DNA of 64,000 nt from Clostridium fallax (GCF_900129365.1 NZ_FQVM01000004.1:62001-126000); one strand, 5' to 3'; shown: positions 54,887 through 64,000, counted from the first letter of the stretch. The notes: generated from the sequence alone by a model not told the origin. Numbers and translations: made by a program.

Positions 54887-54925
54887 AAACCTTGCAAATA
54901 TTAAAATATTTGCAAGGTTTTTTAA
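54887..54925 (+). terminator. Rho-independent terminator after GNAT/DJ-1 gene
   Basis: AAACCTTGCAAATATT (54887-54902) pairs with AATATTTGCAAGGTTT (54905-54920), then T residues. Confidence 0.9.
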
Positions 54926-55000
54926 TCTATTTTTATGTATTAGCTAAATAATATTTAAATATTAATGAGTAATATACTATAGAAAGGATAGAGGGCACTA

Positions 55001-55399
55001 ATGATAAGAATAAGAGCTGATATAGATAAAAGATATAATCTTTATATAAAATTATCTTTTGATAAGGAATTGGAAAAAAATAGAATATTAAAAAGATGCT
55101 TATTGGAAGGAGTTAAAATAAAGGATAAAAGATATGAATATAAGGTGCCAGGAAAGTTTTTTTTAATATTAGTTAATAACTTAAAAGATGTAAAATTACA
55201 TAAAGGAAATATAGATAGTTTTTTAGAGTTTTCAGATCAATATGATGAAAGATATTTTTATTCTGAAAAAGCAGATGCTAAATATATGAAAAAATGGAGA
55301 GAAGTTGGATGCCCTAAAATATATAAGGTAATTATAGATAGAGAAAATAATAAAATTTATAAGGAATTAGCCTTTAAAATAAAAAATCCAGGATTTTAA
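55001..55399 (+). CDS. Hypothetical protein
   Basis: 132 residues, basic, no signal peptide or membrane segment; begins MIRIRADIDKRYNLYIKL and includes a YDERYFYSEKADAKYMKKW stretch. No family recognised. AAAGGATAGAGGG precedes the ATG. Its last four codons (NPGF) and stop lie in the terminator hairpin, so C-terminal sequence is tied to RNA structure. Convergent with agcS. Confidence 0.55.
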   Translation: MIRIRADIDKRYNLYIKLSFDKELEKNRILKRCLLEGVKIKDKRYEYKVPGKFFLILVNNLKDVKLHKGNIDSFLEFSDQYDERYFYSEKADAKYMKKWREVGCPKIYKVIIDRENNKIYKELAFKIKNPGF

Positions 55400-55416
55400 A
55401 ATCCTGGATTTTTTTA
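55381..55416 (+). terminator. Bidirectional terminator overlapping the end of the hypothetical gene
   Basis: AATCCAGGAT (55385-55394) pairs with ATCCTGGATT (55401-55410), flanked by A6 and T5-7. The stop codon TAA (55397-55399) is in the loop and the T-run reaches the agcS stop codon (55414). Confidence 0.92.
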
Positions 55417-56868
55417 TAATGCATTCTCTTCTAAATATTCATCATATTCTTCAGTATCTTTAGAATCTCTTCTCCAAAGTTTTAATTCTTTAAATTCTTC
55501 AAATTTGGAAGAATCGAAAACTGGTTCTAAAATTCCAGCTTTTTTTTGAGATGCATAATCCTTTAAAGCAATTATTGAGTATTTGCTTAAAAGAGTTATT
55601 GCAAATAGATTTAATAAAGCCATTAAACCCATAAATAAATCAGCTAGGGTCCAAACTAAGTCTACTTTAGTTATTGAACCAAATAAAACCATACCTACTA
55701 CTAATATTCTATATATGAACAATGGAGTTTTTTTATCTGATAAAAATTCTATATTACTTTGTCCATAATAATAATTTCCAACAATTGAACTAAAGGCAAA
55801 TAAAAATACACATATAGCTATAAATATACTTCCGAAAGAACCTATTTCGGAGCTTAATGCCTTTTGAGTTAATTGAATGCCTGTTAGAGATCCATCTATA
55901 TTTACATTTGATAAAAGAATTATAAAAGCTGTACAGCTACAAATTATTAAAGTATCTGTAAATACACCTAAGGTTTGTATTAACCCTTGCTTTACAGGGT
56001 GAGAAACTTCTGCTGTAGCAGCTGCATTAGGAGCACTTCCCATTCCAGCTTCATTTGAAAACAATCCTCTTTTTACACCTATTAAGATTGTACCACCTAG
56101 AGTTCCACCAACAAATTCTTTTATTCCAAAGGCTTGCTGAAATATTAACTTAATAACTGATGGAATTTGTCCAATATTTTTTATCATAATAAAAAGAGCA
56201 ATTGCTATATATAAAGTTGCAAGAACTGGTACTATAATTTCTGAAATTTTAGCAATTCTTTTAATTCCACCAAATATTATAAAGGCAGTAAGTACTGATA
56301 ATATTATACCCATCCATAAGGTTGGAAAATTGAAAGCTTCATCAAAGGCTAAACTTATAGTATTTGATTGAACAGAATTAAATACTAAACCAAAGCTTAT
56401 AGTTATTAAAATTGAGAAAGTTACTCCCATCCAACGCTTTTTCAAAGCCTTTTCCATATAATAAGCGGGACCACCACGGAACCCTATCTTAGTTTTTTCT
56501 TTATAGATTTGAGCTAATGTACTCTCTATAAAACTTGAAGCGGCACCAATTAGTGCAATTAGCCACATCCAAAAAACTGCTCCAGCACCTCCAACGGATA
56601 TAGCTATTGCTATTCCAGCAAGATTACCAGTACCAACTCTTGATGCTGTACTTATGCAGAAAGCTTGGAAAGATGAAATTGAATGGTTTGATTTATCGGA
56701 ATTTTTGCCAAGACCATCACCTAATAGTCTAAACATTTCTTTTATATATCTTATTTGAACAAATTTTGTTTTAAATGAAAAGTATAATCCTAGTCCTATT
56801 AGAAGAATAATAAGTACATAGGACCATAAAAAGTTATTAAAAGTATTTATTAAATTGTTTATTATCAT
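55414..56868 (-). CDS. Sodium:alanine symporter (AGCS family)
   Basis: 484 residues with about 11 membrane segments. The AGCS signature is clear: STASRVGTGNLAGIAIAIS, GGPAYYMEKAL, GVKRGLFSNEAGMGSAPNAAATAEV and HPVKQGL. It imports alanine (or glycine) with sodium. The C-terminus is charged. AGGAGG lies before the ATG on the minus strand. The 335 bases upstream are A/T-rich; no glycine riboswitch is seen. Confidence 0.93.
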   Translation of the reverse strand: MIINNLINTFNNFLWSYVLIILLIGLGLYFSFKTKFVQIRYIKEMFRLLGDGLGKNSDKSNHSISSFQAFCISTASRVGTGNLAGIAIAISVGGAGAVFWMWLIALIGAASSFIESTLAQIYKEKTKIGFRGGPAYYMEKALKKRWMGVTFSILITISFGLVFNSVQSNTISLAFDEAFNFPTLWMGIILSVLTAFIIFGGIKRIAKISEIIVPVLATLYIAIALFIMIKNIGQIPSVIKLIFQQAFGIKEFVGGTLGGTILIGVKRGLFSNEAGMGSAPNAAATAEVSHPVKQGLIQTLGVFTDTLIICSCTAFIILLSNVNIDGSLTGIQLTQKALSSEIGSFGSIFIAICVFLFAFSSIVGNYYYGQSNIEFLSDKKTPLFIYRILVVGMVLFGSITKVDLVWTLADLFMGLMALLNLFAITLLSKYSIIALKDYASQKKAGILEPVFDSSKFEEFKELKLWRRDSKDTEEYDEYLEENAL

Positions 56869-57118
56869 GTAAGTCCTCCTTTGTCTAAATTTTTGTTTAT
56901 ATTTTTATATTGTAATGGAAAAATGAAAAAAATGCAATAACAACTATTGGTTTATTCATTTTAAAATTTAAACTTATTAATAGTAAAATTTACAAACCGT
57001 AATAATATAGATATATGAGTAGAAAGTTAATTAAAATAAAAATATGATTTTATATAAAAAATGAAGGAAAGGGTATCGTAATATTCATAACGTGATAATC
57101 TTTAAGAAAAAAAGAAAA

Positions 57119-57142
57119 GTACATGATTTAAATCATCATGTA
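57119..57142 (-). terminator. Terminator of the class A PBP gene
   Basis: GTACATGAT (57119-57127) pairs with ATCATGTAC (57134-57142) and is flanked by A-runs and T-runs on both sides. It lies about 60 bases after the PBP stop on the minus strand. Confidence 0.85.
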
Positions 57143-57203
57143 CTTTTTCTTTCTATGAAATAATAAATAACTAATTTATGGTTAACTCAGAATCCTAAGT
57201 ATA

Positions 57204-59756
57204 CTAGTGTCCATTACCAGTTGTATTATTAGATAATGGAGGAGCAGTATTTTGATTATTATTAGTAGTATTATTAGGTTTTGAGTTATTATTAGTACTG
57301 TTACCTGTACTGCTATTATTATTTTGAGCATTACCAGCAGTACCTTCCCCAGTGTTAGTATTATTATCTTTGTTAGTCTCAGTATTTTCTTTAGACTCAT
57401 TATTAGTTTCTACCTTTGGAGGAGAAGATTCTTTAGGTGGTTCTGCAACCATATCATCTTTTTCTCTTGGTAAAACATATCTAGAATCTACCCCTCCAGC
57501 ATATTGACTTCTTACAAAAACTCTTTCTACAATTAGAGATTGAGGAGTACTATCAGTTGCAAGTTTACCGTTAAGTCTATTTATTTTTGCAACTACATGA
57601 GCATCACAAAGTTTAGAAGGCTCAGTTCCTTCGATGAACCATTCAGTAGCTATAGAGTTTCCAGGGAAATTTCTACAAAGATCTGTAGGTAAACCTCCAG
57701 AGCATTGACAAACTGTTCCTTTAACAACACCTTCTGGTACATCAATTTCTTTAACAGCTAACCCTTCATGGGCTTTTTTCATTATCTTACCCCAAATAGG
57801 AGTTACTACGGCTCCGCTAGTACCTTTAACTTCTGTAGGTTTGTCATATCCTACCCAAACAGTAGCGGAAAGATAAGGAGTTAAGCCAGAAAACCAAAGA
57901 TCTTTGTTTCCTGATGTAGTTCCAGTTTTACCTGAAACAGGCATATTTCCAAATCTAGCAGCACCAGCAGAATAGTTTAAAGGTTCCTTAAGCATATCAT
58001 ATAATATGAAAGATGATTGAGGCGATAAAACTTTTCTTGTAATTGATTGGTTTTCTAATAATACTTTTCCAGTAGCATCTATAACCTTAGAGTATAATTT
58101 AGGTTCTGTATATAAACCATTATTACCAAATACTCCATAAGCAGCAGATAAATAAAATGGATTAGAACCATCTTTAACTCCATCAAATTGACCTAATGCT
58201 ACTGCAGAAATACTTCCTTTTGAATTGTTATTGTAGATTAAACCAAACTTTTCTCCATAAGCAACAGCGTTTTTTATACCTAATTCATGTGCTACTTTAA
58301 CTGCAGGTAAGTTTCTTGAATATTTAAGAGCTTCCCTTAATGTCATAGATCCCATAAACCTATTATCTTCATTTTTAGGGTTATAAGGGCCATTACCAGT
58401 AGGATATTGCTTTCCTATATCTTGAGGTAATGGAGTATCTGAAGTTGCAGTTGCAGCAGTCATCATTTTCATATCAATAACTGGAGCATAAACAGTTAAA
58501 GGTTTTGTAGTAGAACCTATTGGTCTAAGTTCTGAATAAGCTCTATTTAAACTTTTAGGAGGTTGGGTTCCTCTACCTCCAACTAAAGCTTTAACTTCAC
58601 CAGTTTTATAATCCATAACTGAAGCTGAAGCTTGAAGAGCTGGGTAAGTATAGTTTCCACTACTATCTTTTAGCATTTGGGATTTATTGTTTCTTACATT
58701 AAAATTATTTGGATCATTTAAAACCTCTTTTGTATAATCTTGTAAACTTCTATCCATAGTAGAGTGAATTTGTAATCCACCATTCATAATTAACTTGTTT
58801 ACTTCTTCGTTACTATATTTATACTTAGATTTTAAATCCTTTTTTACTTGATCTATAACTGCTCTTGAAAAATATTCATAATTAAATAAATCTGATTTTT
58901 TAGAAGGATTAAATGCAAGCTTTCCATTATCGATATCTTGAATTGCTTGATTATATTCTTCTGTAGTTATCTTTTGATTTTCATGCATTTTCATAAGAAC
59001 AGTTTTTGTTCTATTTATATAAGGAGATGGATCCTCCTTAGATTTAGCTGTTAGAGCGTTATAAAGTGTAGGTGCCTGTGTAACGCCAGACAAATAAGCA
59101 CTTTCTAATAAATTTAAATCTTTGGCGGATTTACTAAAATATTTATTAGCAGCAGCTTCTACACCATAAGTGTGTCCTCCTAGGGGAATGGTATTTAAAT
59201 ATGCTTCTAGAATTTGATTTTTACCTAATTCCCTTTCAAGTTGAAGAGCTAGATAAATTTCTTTTACTTTTCTTGAAATAGAAATATCATTTGTTAAAAT
59301 TGTGTTTTTTAATAGTTGTTGTGTAATTGTAGAAGCGCCATGAAGCCCTCTTCTACCTGCAAAAATATTTTTTACATCTAAAATTGCAGCACCAACTATT
59401 CTTCTTACATCAATTCCTTTATGTTGATAAAATCTTTCATCTTCAATTGATATAAAAGCATCTTGAAGATATTTTGATGTATCTTCAAGTGGAACAACGA
59501 AACGTTGCTCCTCAGTTTGAACATTATCCATAAATTCGTTTTTATTATCATAAATTCTAGATGGCTGGTTTAGTTGAAGAACTGCATTTACATCTAGAGC
59601 AGGTGTACTACTTATAATAGCAAAAACATAACCTGCTCCTATAACAAAAACAGTTAAAATCAAAAATAAGAAAGTCATAAGAATGTTTTTAAAAATTGAA
59701 CGCTTCTTATTTTTTTTCTTACTTTTTTTAGTATTTTTTATAGTTTTATTGGCCAT
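57204..59756 (-). CDS. Class A penicillin-binding protein (PBP1A type)
   Basis: 850 residues, bifunctional peptidoglycan synthase. A basic N-terminus and one membrane anchor (about 25-48) precede a GT51 glycosyltransferase with EDERFYQHKGID, GASTITQQLLKN and ERELGKNQILEAYLN. The transpeptidase has GSTTKP (S-x-x-K nucleophile), SRN (S-x-N) and SGKTGTTSG (K-T-G). The last 80 or so residues are a low-complexity Asn/Thr/Glu/Lys tail, common in clostridial PBP1 and probably flexible in the wall. The gene lies divergent from yunB. Confidence 0.95.
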   Translation of the reverse strand: MANKTIKNTKKSKKKNKKRSIFKNILMTFLFLILTVFVIGAGYVFAIISSTPALDVNAVLQLNQPSRIYDNKNEFMDNVQTEEQRFVVPLEDTSKYLQDAFISIEDERFYQHKGIDVRRIVGAAILDVKNIFAGRRGLHGASTITQQLLKNTILTNDISISRKVKEIYLALQLERELGKNQILEAYLNTIPLGGHTYGVEAAANKYFSKSAKDLNLLESAYLSGVTQAPTLYNALTAKSKEDPSPYINRTKTVLMKMHENQKITTEEYNQAIQDIDNGKLAFNPSKKSDLFNYEYFSRAVIDQVKKDLKSKYKYSNEEVNKLIMNGGLQIHSTMDRSLQDYTKEVLNDPNNFNVRNNKSQMLKDSSGNYTYPALQASASVMDYKTGEVKALVGGRGTQPPKSLNRAYSELRPIGSTTKPLTVYAPVIDMKMMTAATATSDTPLPQDIGKQYPTGNGPYNPKNEDNRFMGSMTLREALKYSRNLPAVKVAHELGIKNAVAYGEKFGLIYNNNSKGSISAVALGQFDGVKDGSNPFYLSAAYGVFGNNGLYTEPKLYSKVIDATGKVLLENQSITRKVLSPQSSFILYDMLKEPLNYSAGAARFGNMPVSGKTGTTSGNKDLWFSGLTPYLSATVWVGYDKPTEVKGTSGAVVTPIWGKIMKKAHEGLAVKEIDVPEGVVKGTVCQCSGGLPTDLCRNFPGNSIATEWFIEGTEPSKLCDAHVVAKINRLNGKLATDSTPQSLIVERVFVRSQYAGGVDSRYVLPREKDDMVAEPPKESSPPKVETNNESKENTETNKDNNTNTGEGTAGNAQNNNSSTGNSTNNNSKPNNTTNNNQNTAPPLSNNTTGNGH

Positions 59757-59874
59757 GTCATCCTCCTGAACAATAATATAAATACCAATAAATGTTAAAA
59801 CAACAAATATTATATTTTATTATAGCATATTAATAATACTAATACACTATATTTAATCTGAGGTAAAGAGAACA

Positions 59875-60507
59875 ATGAAAAAATTAACAAAATTATATAT
59901 AATTACTTTTTTTATAATTATATCAATATTTTTTTCTATTTTTATATATTATTTAGATAAGAATATAATGCCCTCGGTACTTTCAATAGGAGATGGGGAA
60001 ATTAAATCATTATCAACGGAAATTATAAATAAAAATATATTAGAAGTTTGTACAAAAGAATTTGATTATGGGGATATAATGAAAATAGAAAAAGATGATG
60101 AGGGAAATATAGTAATGGTAAGAGCAGATGTTGTTAAGTTAAATATTATATCTTCAAAACTTGCATTAGAGGCTCAAGAAGATTTAAAAAAAATTGGGGC
60201 TGTAGGGGTAAAGATTCCTTTATCTTATGTTTTTAATAATAGTATCTTAGGGGAATTAGGTCCTAAGATTAATGTTAAAATGGTGCCTGTTGGACGAGTT
60301 GATATAAAATATGATACAGAGTTTCAATCTGCAGGTATAAATCAAACTAGACATAAAATATACGTAGAAGTTTATGCAAAACTTAAATTAACAGTACCTT
60401 TTGATTCTAAAGATATAGAAGTAAAAGTACAGATGCCTATAGCAGAAACTATAATTGTAGGAAAAATACCAAAAACATCTATAAGTTTTGATGGGATTGG
60501 AAAATAA
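59875..60507 (+). CDS. yunB: Sporulation protein YunB
   Basis: 210 residues. One N-terminal membrane segment (LYIITFFIIISIFFSIFIYY) anchors an outer domain with YunB features: SLSTEIINKNI, GAVGVKIPLSYVFNN, GPKINVKMVPVGRVDI, SAGINQTRHKIYVEVYA and MPIAETIIVGKIP. YunB acts in spore formation, under sigma-E in Bacillus. The start codon follows GAGGTAAAGAG. It confirms a spore-forming host. Confidence 0.9.
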   Translation: MKKLTKLYIITFFIIISIFFSIFIYYLDKNIMPSVLSIGDGEIKSLSTEIINKNILEVCTKEFDYGDIMKIEKDDEGNIVMVRADVVKLNIISSKLALEAQEDLKKIGAVGVKIPLSYVFNNSILGELGPKINVKMVPVGRVDIKYDTEFQSAGINQTRHKIYVEVYAKLKLTVPFDSKDIEVKVQMPIAETIIVGKIPKTSISFDGIGK

Positions 60508-60513
60508 TTAATT

Positions 60514-60572
60514 AAAAAATGAGCTTTCTTAAAATAAAAATTAATTTTTATTTTAAGAAGCTCATTTTTCTT
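60514..60572 (+). terminator. Bidirectional terminator between yunB and hpt
   Basis: AAATGAGCTT-TCTTAAAATAAAAATT pairs with its complement (60517-60542 with 60543-60568), with A- and T-runs at both ends. Confidence 0.88.
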
Positions 60573-60627
60573 TTAAACATATGTAAATTACATTTAAAAA
60601 TTTGATAAAAGATTATTTAAAAAAATT

Positions 60628-61155
60628 TTATTTATCTTCCCAATTAAATATGTAGGGAATATTTCTATAATATTCTCCATAATTTAATCCGTAACCTACA
60701 ACAAATAAATCATCTATTTCAAAGCAAGTGTAATCAGGAGTTAAATCTACTTTTCTTCTTGATGGTTTGTCAAGTAAAGAACAAGTTTTAACTGAATTTG
60801 CACCTAATTTTTTAACATGGTTAACAACAAACTCCATAGTATATCCTGTATCTATAATATCATCAACTATTAAAACATCTAAACCTTCTATGTTATCAGG
60901 AATATCATTAACAACTTTAACTGTTCCTGAGCTTGTTTCTGAATGGCCATAGCTTGATGTTGTCATAAAGCCAATTTGAGTTGGCACTGTAATTTCCCTT
61001 ACAAGATCGGCAGTATATATAAAGCTTCCTCTTAACAAAGAAAGAACATATATATTTTTACCTTCATAGTCTTTTGAAATTTCTAAACCTAATTCCTTAA
61101 TTCTTTTGCTTATTTCTTCTGCTGATAGAAGAATATTACGTTTTTTATCTTCCAT
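60628..61155 (-). CDS. hpt: Hypoxanthine phosphoribosyltransferase
   Basis: 175 residues. The PRPP-binding motif DVLIVDDIIDTGYT and the flexible-loop region (MTTSSYGHSETSSGTVK) are complete; LLRGSFIYTADLVR is also family-typical. It salvages hypoxanthine and guanine. AGGA precedes the ATG on the minus strand. Confidence 0.95.
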   Translation of the reverse strand: MEDKKRNILLSAEEISKRIKELGLEISKDYEGKNIYVLSLLRGSFIYTADLVREITVPTQIGFMTTSSYGHSETSSGTVKVVNDIPDNIEGLDVLIVDDIIDTGYTMEFVVNHVKKLGANSVKTCSLLDKPSRRKVDLTPDYTCFEIDDLFVVGYGLNYGEYYRNIPYIFNWEDK

Positions 61156-61748
61156 GTTAATCCTCCGATACTTTTATTTTAGATATTTACAATATTTTAT
61201 TATTAAATTATATAAATATTGTATTATTTCGATTTATTTTCAATTAATCAAAAATATTTATTTTAAAATTATAAATTTAGTAATATATCATGATTACATG
61301 AGAGTTAATTATATTTTTTATAAATAGAGCAAAAATATTAATATGAATGCTATATAGATGAGAATTAAATCCATGCAAAATGACTATATATCTTTGATAA
61401 AGATATATAAATAAGTAAATAAATACTAATTTAGATAGTATTTTTGAAATTGAAAATCCTAATATAAATATTAACAACATTTTAGTAGCTTTGCAATATT
61501 TTTAAAAAACTAAGTAATTAAGTATTATTTTAAAGATTTTATTGTTTAAATTATACTAATATATAAAATAAAGTTTTTAGAATAATAATTTTAGATTTTA
61601 AGAGTTTTAAAATTAAAAGTTTATTATATTAATAATCTTATAAAGAAAAGAATTTTTACTTAAAAAGGTGTGTGGCAAAATAGTCATACACCTTTTTAAA
61701 TAAAAACATTAAATTATTAAAAATATTTTGAAAATTTTTATTAAAATT
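61156..61748. other. A/T-rich intergenic stretch with one terminator
   Basis: About 590 bases without a credible gene. Its only clear structure is the hairpin at 61662-61698. A 67-residue minus-strand frame (61277-61480) is hydrophobic and A/T-driven, lacks a good ribosome site and is not considered real. Confidence 0.4.
61662..61698 (-). terminator. Terminator after small zinc-ribbon gene
   Basis: AAAAAGGTGTGTGG pairs with CATACACCTTTTT (61662-61675 with 61685-61697, with mismatches near the loop). T-runs on both strands. Confidence 0.8.
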
Positions 61749-61883
61749 TTATTTAGTATATTTTGAATTTGTACATTTTGGACAAGGAGGGAGCATATCT
61801 TTACTATTATTTATAATAATTCTCTCTCTACACATTGTGCAGTAGTAATAGCCTTTTCCAGGTTTTTCACCGATATAATTCAT
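61749..61883 (-). CDS. Small zinc-ribbon protein
   Basis: 44 residues, too short for most ORF lists. Two C-x2-C pairs (YYCTMC and PPCPKC) spaced by about 15 residues form a zinc ribbon. It begins MNYIGEKPGKGYYYC, the common start of small rubredoxin-like or zinc-ribbon proteins in clostridia. Minus-strand AAGAGGTG lies seven bases before the ATG. Function unknown; monocistronic. Confidence 0.75.
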   Translation of the reverse strand: MNYIGEKPGKGYYYCTMCRERIIINNSKDMLPPCPKCTNSKYTK

Positions 61884-62126
61884 AAAAATCACCTCTTATA
61901 GAATATTTTACCATAAAATAAATTAAAATGATAATATTTTAACAAAATAATTAAGCTTTATAATATTTATATTTTTAAATAAAAATATTAAAATAAACAT
62001 TTTGAATTTAATATATTTAAAACTTTTTATTATATTTAATAATTTTTCTGTTTTTAATTGTTTATAATAAAGTTAAATAAGGTTTATATCTTTATTTAAT
62101 TATGATTTAAAGGCCTTTTAATTAAG

Positions 62127-62155
62127 TTTACAACTTACTTTTTATAGTATAAAAT
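62127..62155 (+). promoter_or_regulatory. Probable promoter of hflX
   Basis: TTTACA (62127-62132), 17-base spacer, TAAAAT (62150-62155), 43 bases before the start codon. The rest of the 315-base gap upstream is A/T-rich with nothing else recognisable. Confidence 0.45.
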
Positions 62156-62198
62156 TAAAGAAAGTTATAGATGAATAACTGTAGAAGAGGTGATTAAC

Positions 62199-63983
62199 GT
62201 GATTTACGGCAATATAGATGGAATAAAAAATAGTATTTTAAAGGAATTAGATAAGTTATATGAAGTAAAAATTCCAAAGTATACTATTTGTACAGAAGAA
62301 ATAATAGATACAATTTCAAGAATTTCAATGTCTTTAGAAAGAGAAGTAAGTGTTGGAATAGACAGAAAAGGTAAGGTGGTTTCTGTAGCTATTGGAGATA
62401 GTACTAGTGTAGAGATGCCTCTTATTGATATAAATGAGAAAAAGTTATCTGGCGTTAGAATAATACATACCCATCCTAATGGAAATTCAAGATTATCTGC
62501 ATTAGATATTTCTGCTTTAATTAAATTAAAGTTAGATGCAATTATGGCTATTGGACTTACAGAAGAAGGAATAAAAGATGTAACTCTTGGATTTTGCTAT
62601 GTAGAAAATGAAAAACTTGTGTGGGAAGAAGCTAGAAATTTACCTTTAGATAAAGCTTTAGAATACAATATTTTAGATAAAATTCTCTTTATAGAAGAAT
62701 TAATAAAAAATAATAACGTAGAGGAAGATAAAGGAGAAAAAGCAATACTTGTAGGTTGTGATAGTGAAGAAAGCTTAAAGGAACTTAAAGAGCTTGCAGA
62801 GGCTTGTGATATTCCTGTATTAGAGGAAATATTCCAAAATAGAAATAAAATAGATTCTGCTTTTTATATAGGTAAAGGAAAAGTAGAAGAAATTTCAATG
62901 ATAAAGCAGGCAATGAGAGCAAATCTAATAATATTTGATGATGAATTATCAGGATCTCAAGTTAGAAATTTAGAAGAGGCTATAGGAGCTAAAGTTATAG
63001 ATAGAACCACATTAATATTAGAAATATTTGCAAGAAGAGCAAAGGCAAGAGAAGCAAAGATACAAGTAGAACTTGCTCAATTAAAATATAGACTTTCAAG
63101 ACTAACAGGTCTTGGAACAGTGTTATCAAGAACCGGTGGTGGAATTGGAACAAGAGGACCTGGGGAAAAGAAATTAGAAACAGATAGAAGACATATAAAA
63201 GAAAGAATATATGATCTTACAGATGAGCTTAAAAAAATAAAGAAAAATAGAGAAGTTCAAAGAGAAAAAAGAACAAAACAAAGTATTCCTCAAGTTTCAT
63301 TAGTAGGATATACTAATGCAGGAAAATCTACTTTAAGAAATGCTCTTTGTGATCTTAGAGCATCTAAAGAAAATATGGGAAAAGAAAAGGTTTTTGAAGC
63401 TAATATGCTTTTTGCAACTTTAGATACAACAACTAGAGCGATAAATCTTTTAGATAACAGAACTATAACTTTAACAGATACTGTAGGTTTTGTAAGAAAA
63501 CTTCCTCATGAACTTGTAGAGGCTTTTAAATCCACTTTAGAAGAGGTAATTTATTCAGATTTATTATGTCATGTAGTAGATGCATCTTCTCCTTATGTAA
63601 GAGAGCAAATAAAAGCTGTAGAAGAGGTTCTAACGGAACTTGGCTCAGAGGATAAAAGTAAAGTATTAATTTTAAATAAAATAGATTTAGCTAATGTAGA
63701 AGATTTAGAAAAACTTAAAGAAGAAAATAATAAATATAATATAGTAGAAGTTTCTGCAAAGAATTCTATAAATTTAGATGGACTTTTAAAGGTAATCGGA
63801 GAAGAAATTCCAAATACATTAAAAACTATAGAATTTTTAATTCCATATAGTGATCAACAAATAGTTGCTTATCTTCATAGAAATGGAAAAGTTTTAGAAG
63901 AGGATTATAAAGATAATGGGACTTATATAAAAGCAGATGTAGATGAAGAAGTATATAATAAATGCAAAAATTTTGAAATTTAA
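62199..63983 (+). CDS. hflX: HflX GTPase with N-terminal JAMM-motif domain
   Basis: 594 residues, against about 420 for the usual HflX. From about residue 181 it is standard: an HflX nucleotide-binding N-domain (AILVGCDSEESLKELKELAE, FYIGKGKVEEI), the RTGGGIGTRGPGEKKLETDRR linker, a G domain with GYTNAGKST, DTVGF and NKID, and a C-domain. HflX splits stalled ribosomes. The first 170 residues are extra and carry a full JAMM pattern, H90-x-H92-x7-S100-x2-D103, with Glu49 as a candidate proton shuttle. The GTG at 62199 is preferred over one at 62190, which lies in the AGAGGTG ribosome site. Confidence 0.9.
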   Translation: MIYGNIDGIKNSILKELDKLYEVKIPKYTICTEEIIDTISRISMSLEREVSVGIDRKGKVVSVAIGDSTSVEMPLIDINEKKLSGVRIIHTHPNGNSRLSALDISALIKLKLDAIMAIGLTEEGIKDVTLGFCYVENEKLVWEEARNLPLDKALEYNILDKILFIEELIKNNNVEEDKGEKAILVGCDSEESLKELKELAEACDIPVLEEIFQNRNKIDSAFYIGKGKVEEISMIKQAMRANLIIFDDELSGSQVRNLEEAIGAKVIDRTTLILEIFARRAKAREAKIQVELAQLKYRLSRLTGLGTVLSRTGGGIGTRGPGEKKLETDRRHIKERIYDLTDELKKIKKNREVQREKRTKQSIPQVSLVGYTNAGKSTLRNALCDLRASKENMGKEKVFEANMLFATLDTTTRAINLLDNRTITLTDTVGFVRKLPHELVEAFKSTLEEVIYSDLLCHVVDASSPYVREQIKAVEEVLTELGSEDKSKVLILNKIDLANVEDLEKLKEENNKYNIVEVSAKNSINLDGLLKVIGEEIPNTLKTIEFLIPYSDQQIVAYLHRNGKVLEEDYKDNGTYIKADVDEEVYNKCKNFEI

Positions 63984-64000
63984 AGATAAATTTAATGTAT

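Noticed and set aside
56869..57118. Glycine riboswitch upstream of the alanine/glycine symporter
   Set aside because: Neither the paired aptamer core nor the usual conserved boxes could be found in the A/T-rich region.
57182..57400. 72-residue minus-strand frame rich in Ile/Leu
   Set aside because: It is a shadow of the Asn/Thr-rich tail of the class A PBP in another frame, with low-complexity repeats and no ribosome site.
61277..61480. 67-residue minus-strand frame after hpt
   Set aside because: Composition follows from A/T-rich DNA, no ribosome site and no recognisable pattern.

Overview
The window comes from a very A+T-rich, low-GC Gram-positive anaerobe, most likely a Clostridium sensu stricto species. 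The main reasons are strong AGGAGG-type ribosome sites, frequent TTG/GTG starts, a lactate operon of the electron-bifurcating (EtfAB-linked) type found in anaerobes, sporulation proteins (YunB, a small SASP-like protein), and intergenic DNA that is almost pure A/T with U-tailed hairpins after most genes. Two chemotaxis receptors with sigma-D-like promoters suggest a motile species, which argues against C. perfringens. The species cannot be fixed from this sequence. No rRNA, tRNA, CRISPR array, IS element or prophage was seen.

Layout. 1-8 kb: a peptide-use block (end of an M18 aminopeptidase, an MFS carrier, PepD dipeptidase, an OPT peptide transporter interrupted by an in-frame TGA, and a PqqD-like protein overlapping it), then two YcxB-like membrane proteins. 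8-16 kb: two paralogous dCache-type chemoreceptors, a PHP phosphoesterase, a membrane-anchored GDPD and a lipoprotein. 16-18 kb: a decayed amidase-fold protein followed by a pyruvate-kinase-like protein lacking the C domain. 18-28 kb: two paralogous DAACS symporters flank PlsC, a FadR/GntR regulator and the lactate operon lctP-etfB-etfA-lctD, in which etfB carries a one-base deletion. 28-36 kb: YkgJ-type cysteine-cluster protein, TrmB, an ABC exporter, DapF, a GNAT protein and CobU. 36-45 kb: BceAB-type ABC transporter, two ABC-F ATPases (YkpA-like and Uup-like) and a MATE exporter; this block is rich in drug-response candidates and has two leader attenuators and a BceR-like operator. 45-49 kb: unknown protein, SASP-like protein, GH73 glucosaminidase, papain-fold protein and acylphosphatase. 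49-55 kb: polyamine operon (regulator-potABCD) divergent from a GNAT/DJ-1 fusion across a region with repeated operator-like sites. 55-64 kb: AgcS symporter, class A PBP, YunB, Hpt, a small zinc ribbon and HflX with an N-terminal JAMM-motif domain.

Themes. The window is mostly chromosomal housekeeping and nutrient-acquisition DNA. Its unusual content lies in (i) two otherwise intact genes with single lesions, OPT and etfB; (ii) several domain fusions or pseudoenzymes (JAMM-HflX, GNAT/DJ-1, decayed amidase, short pyruvate kinase); and (iii) readable regulation: a TGGT-CAT-ACCA operator before the lactate operon, a palindrome inside a DAACS promoter spacer, 22-bp-phased polyamine-regulator sites, attenuators before ABC-F and MATE genes, and sigma-D promoters before both chemoreceptors. 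All family calls come from reading motifs; no database search was run.
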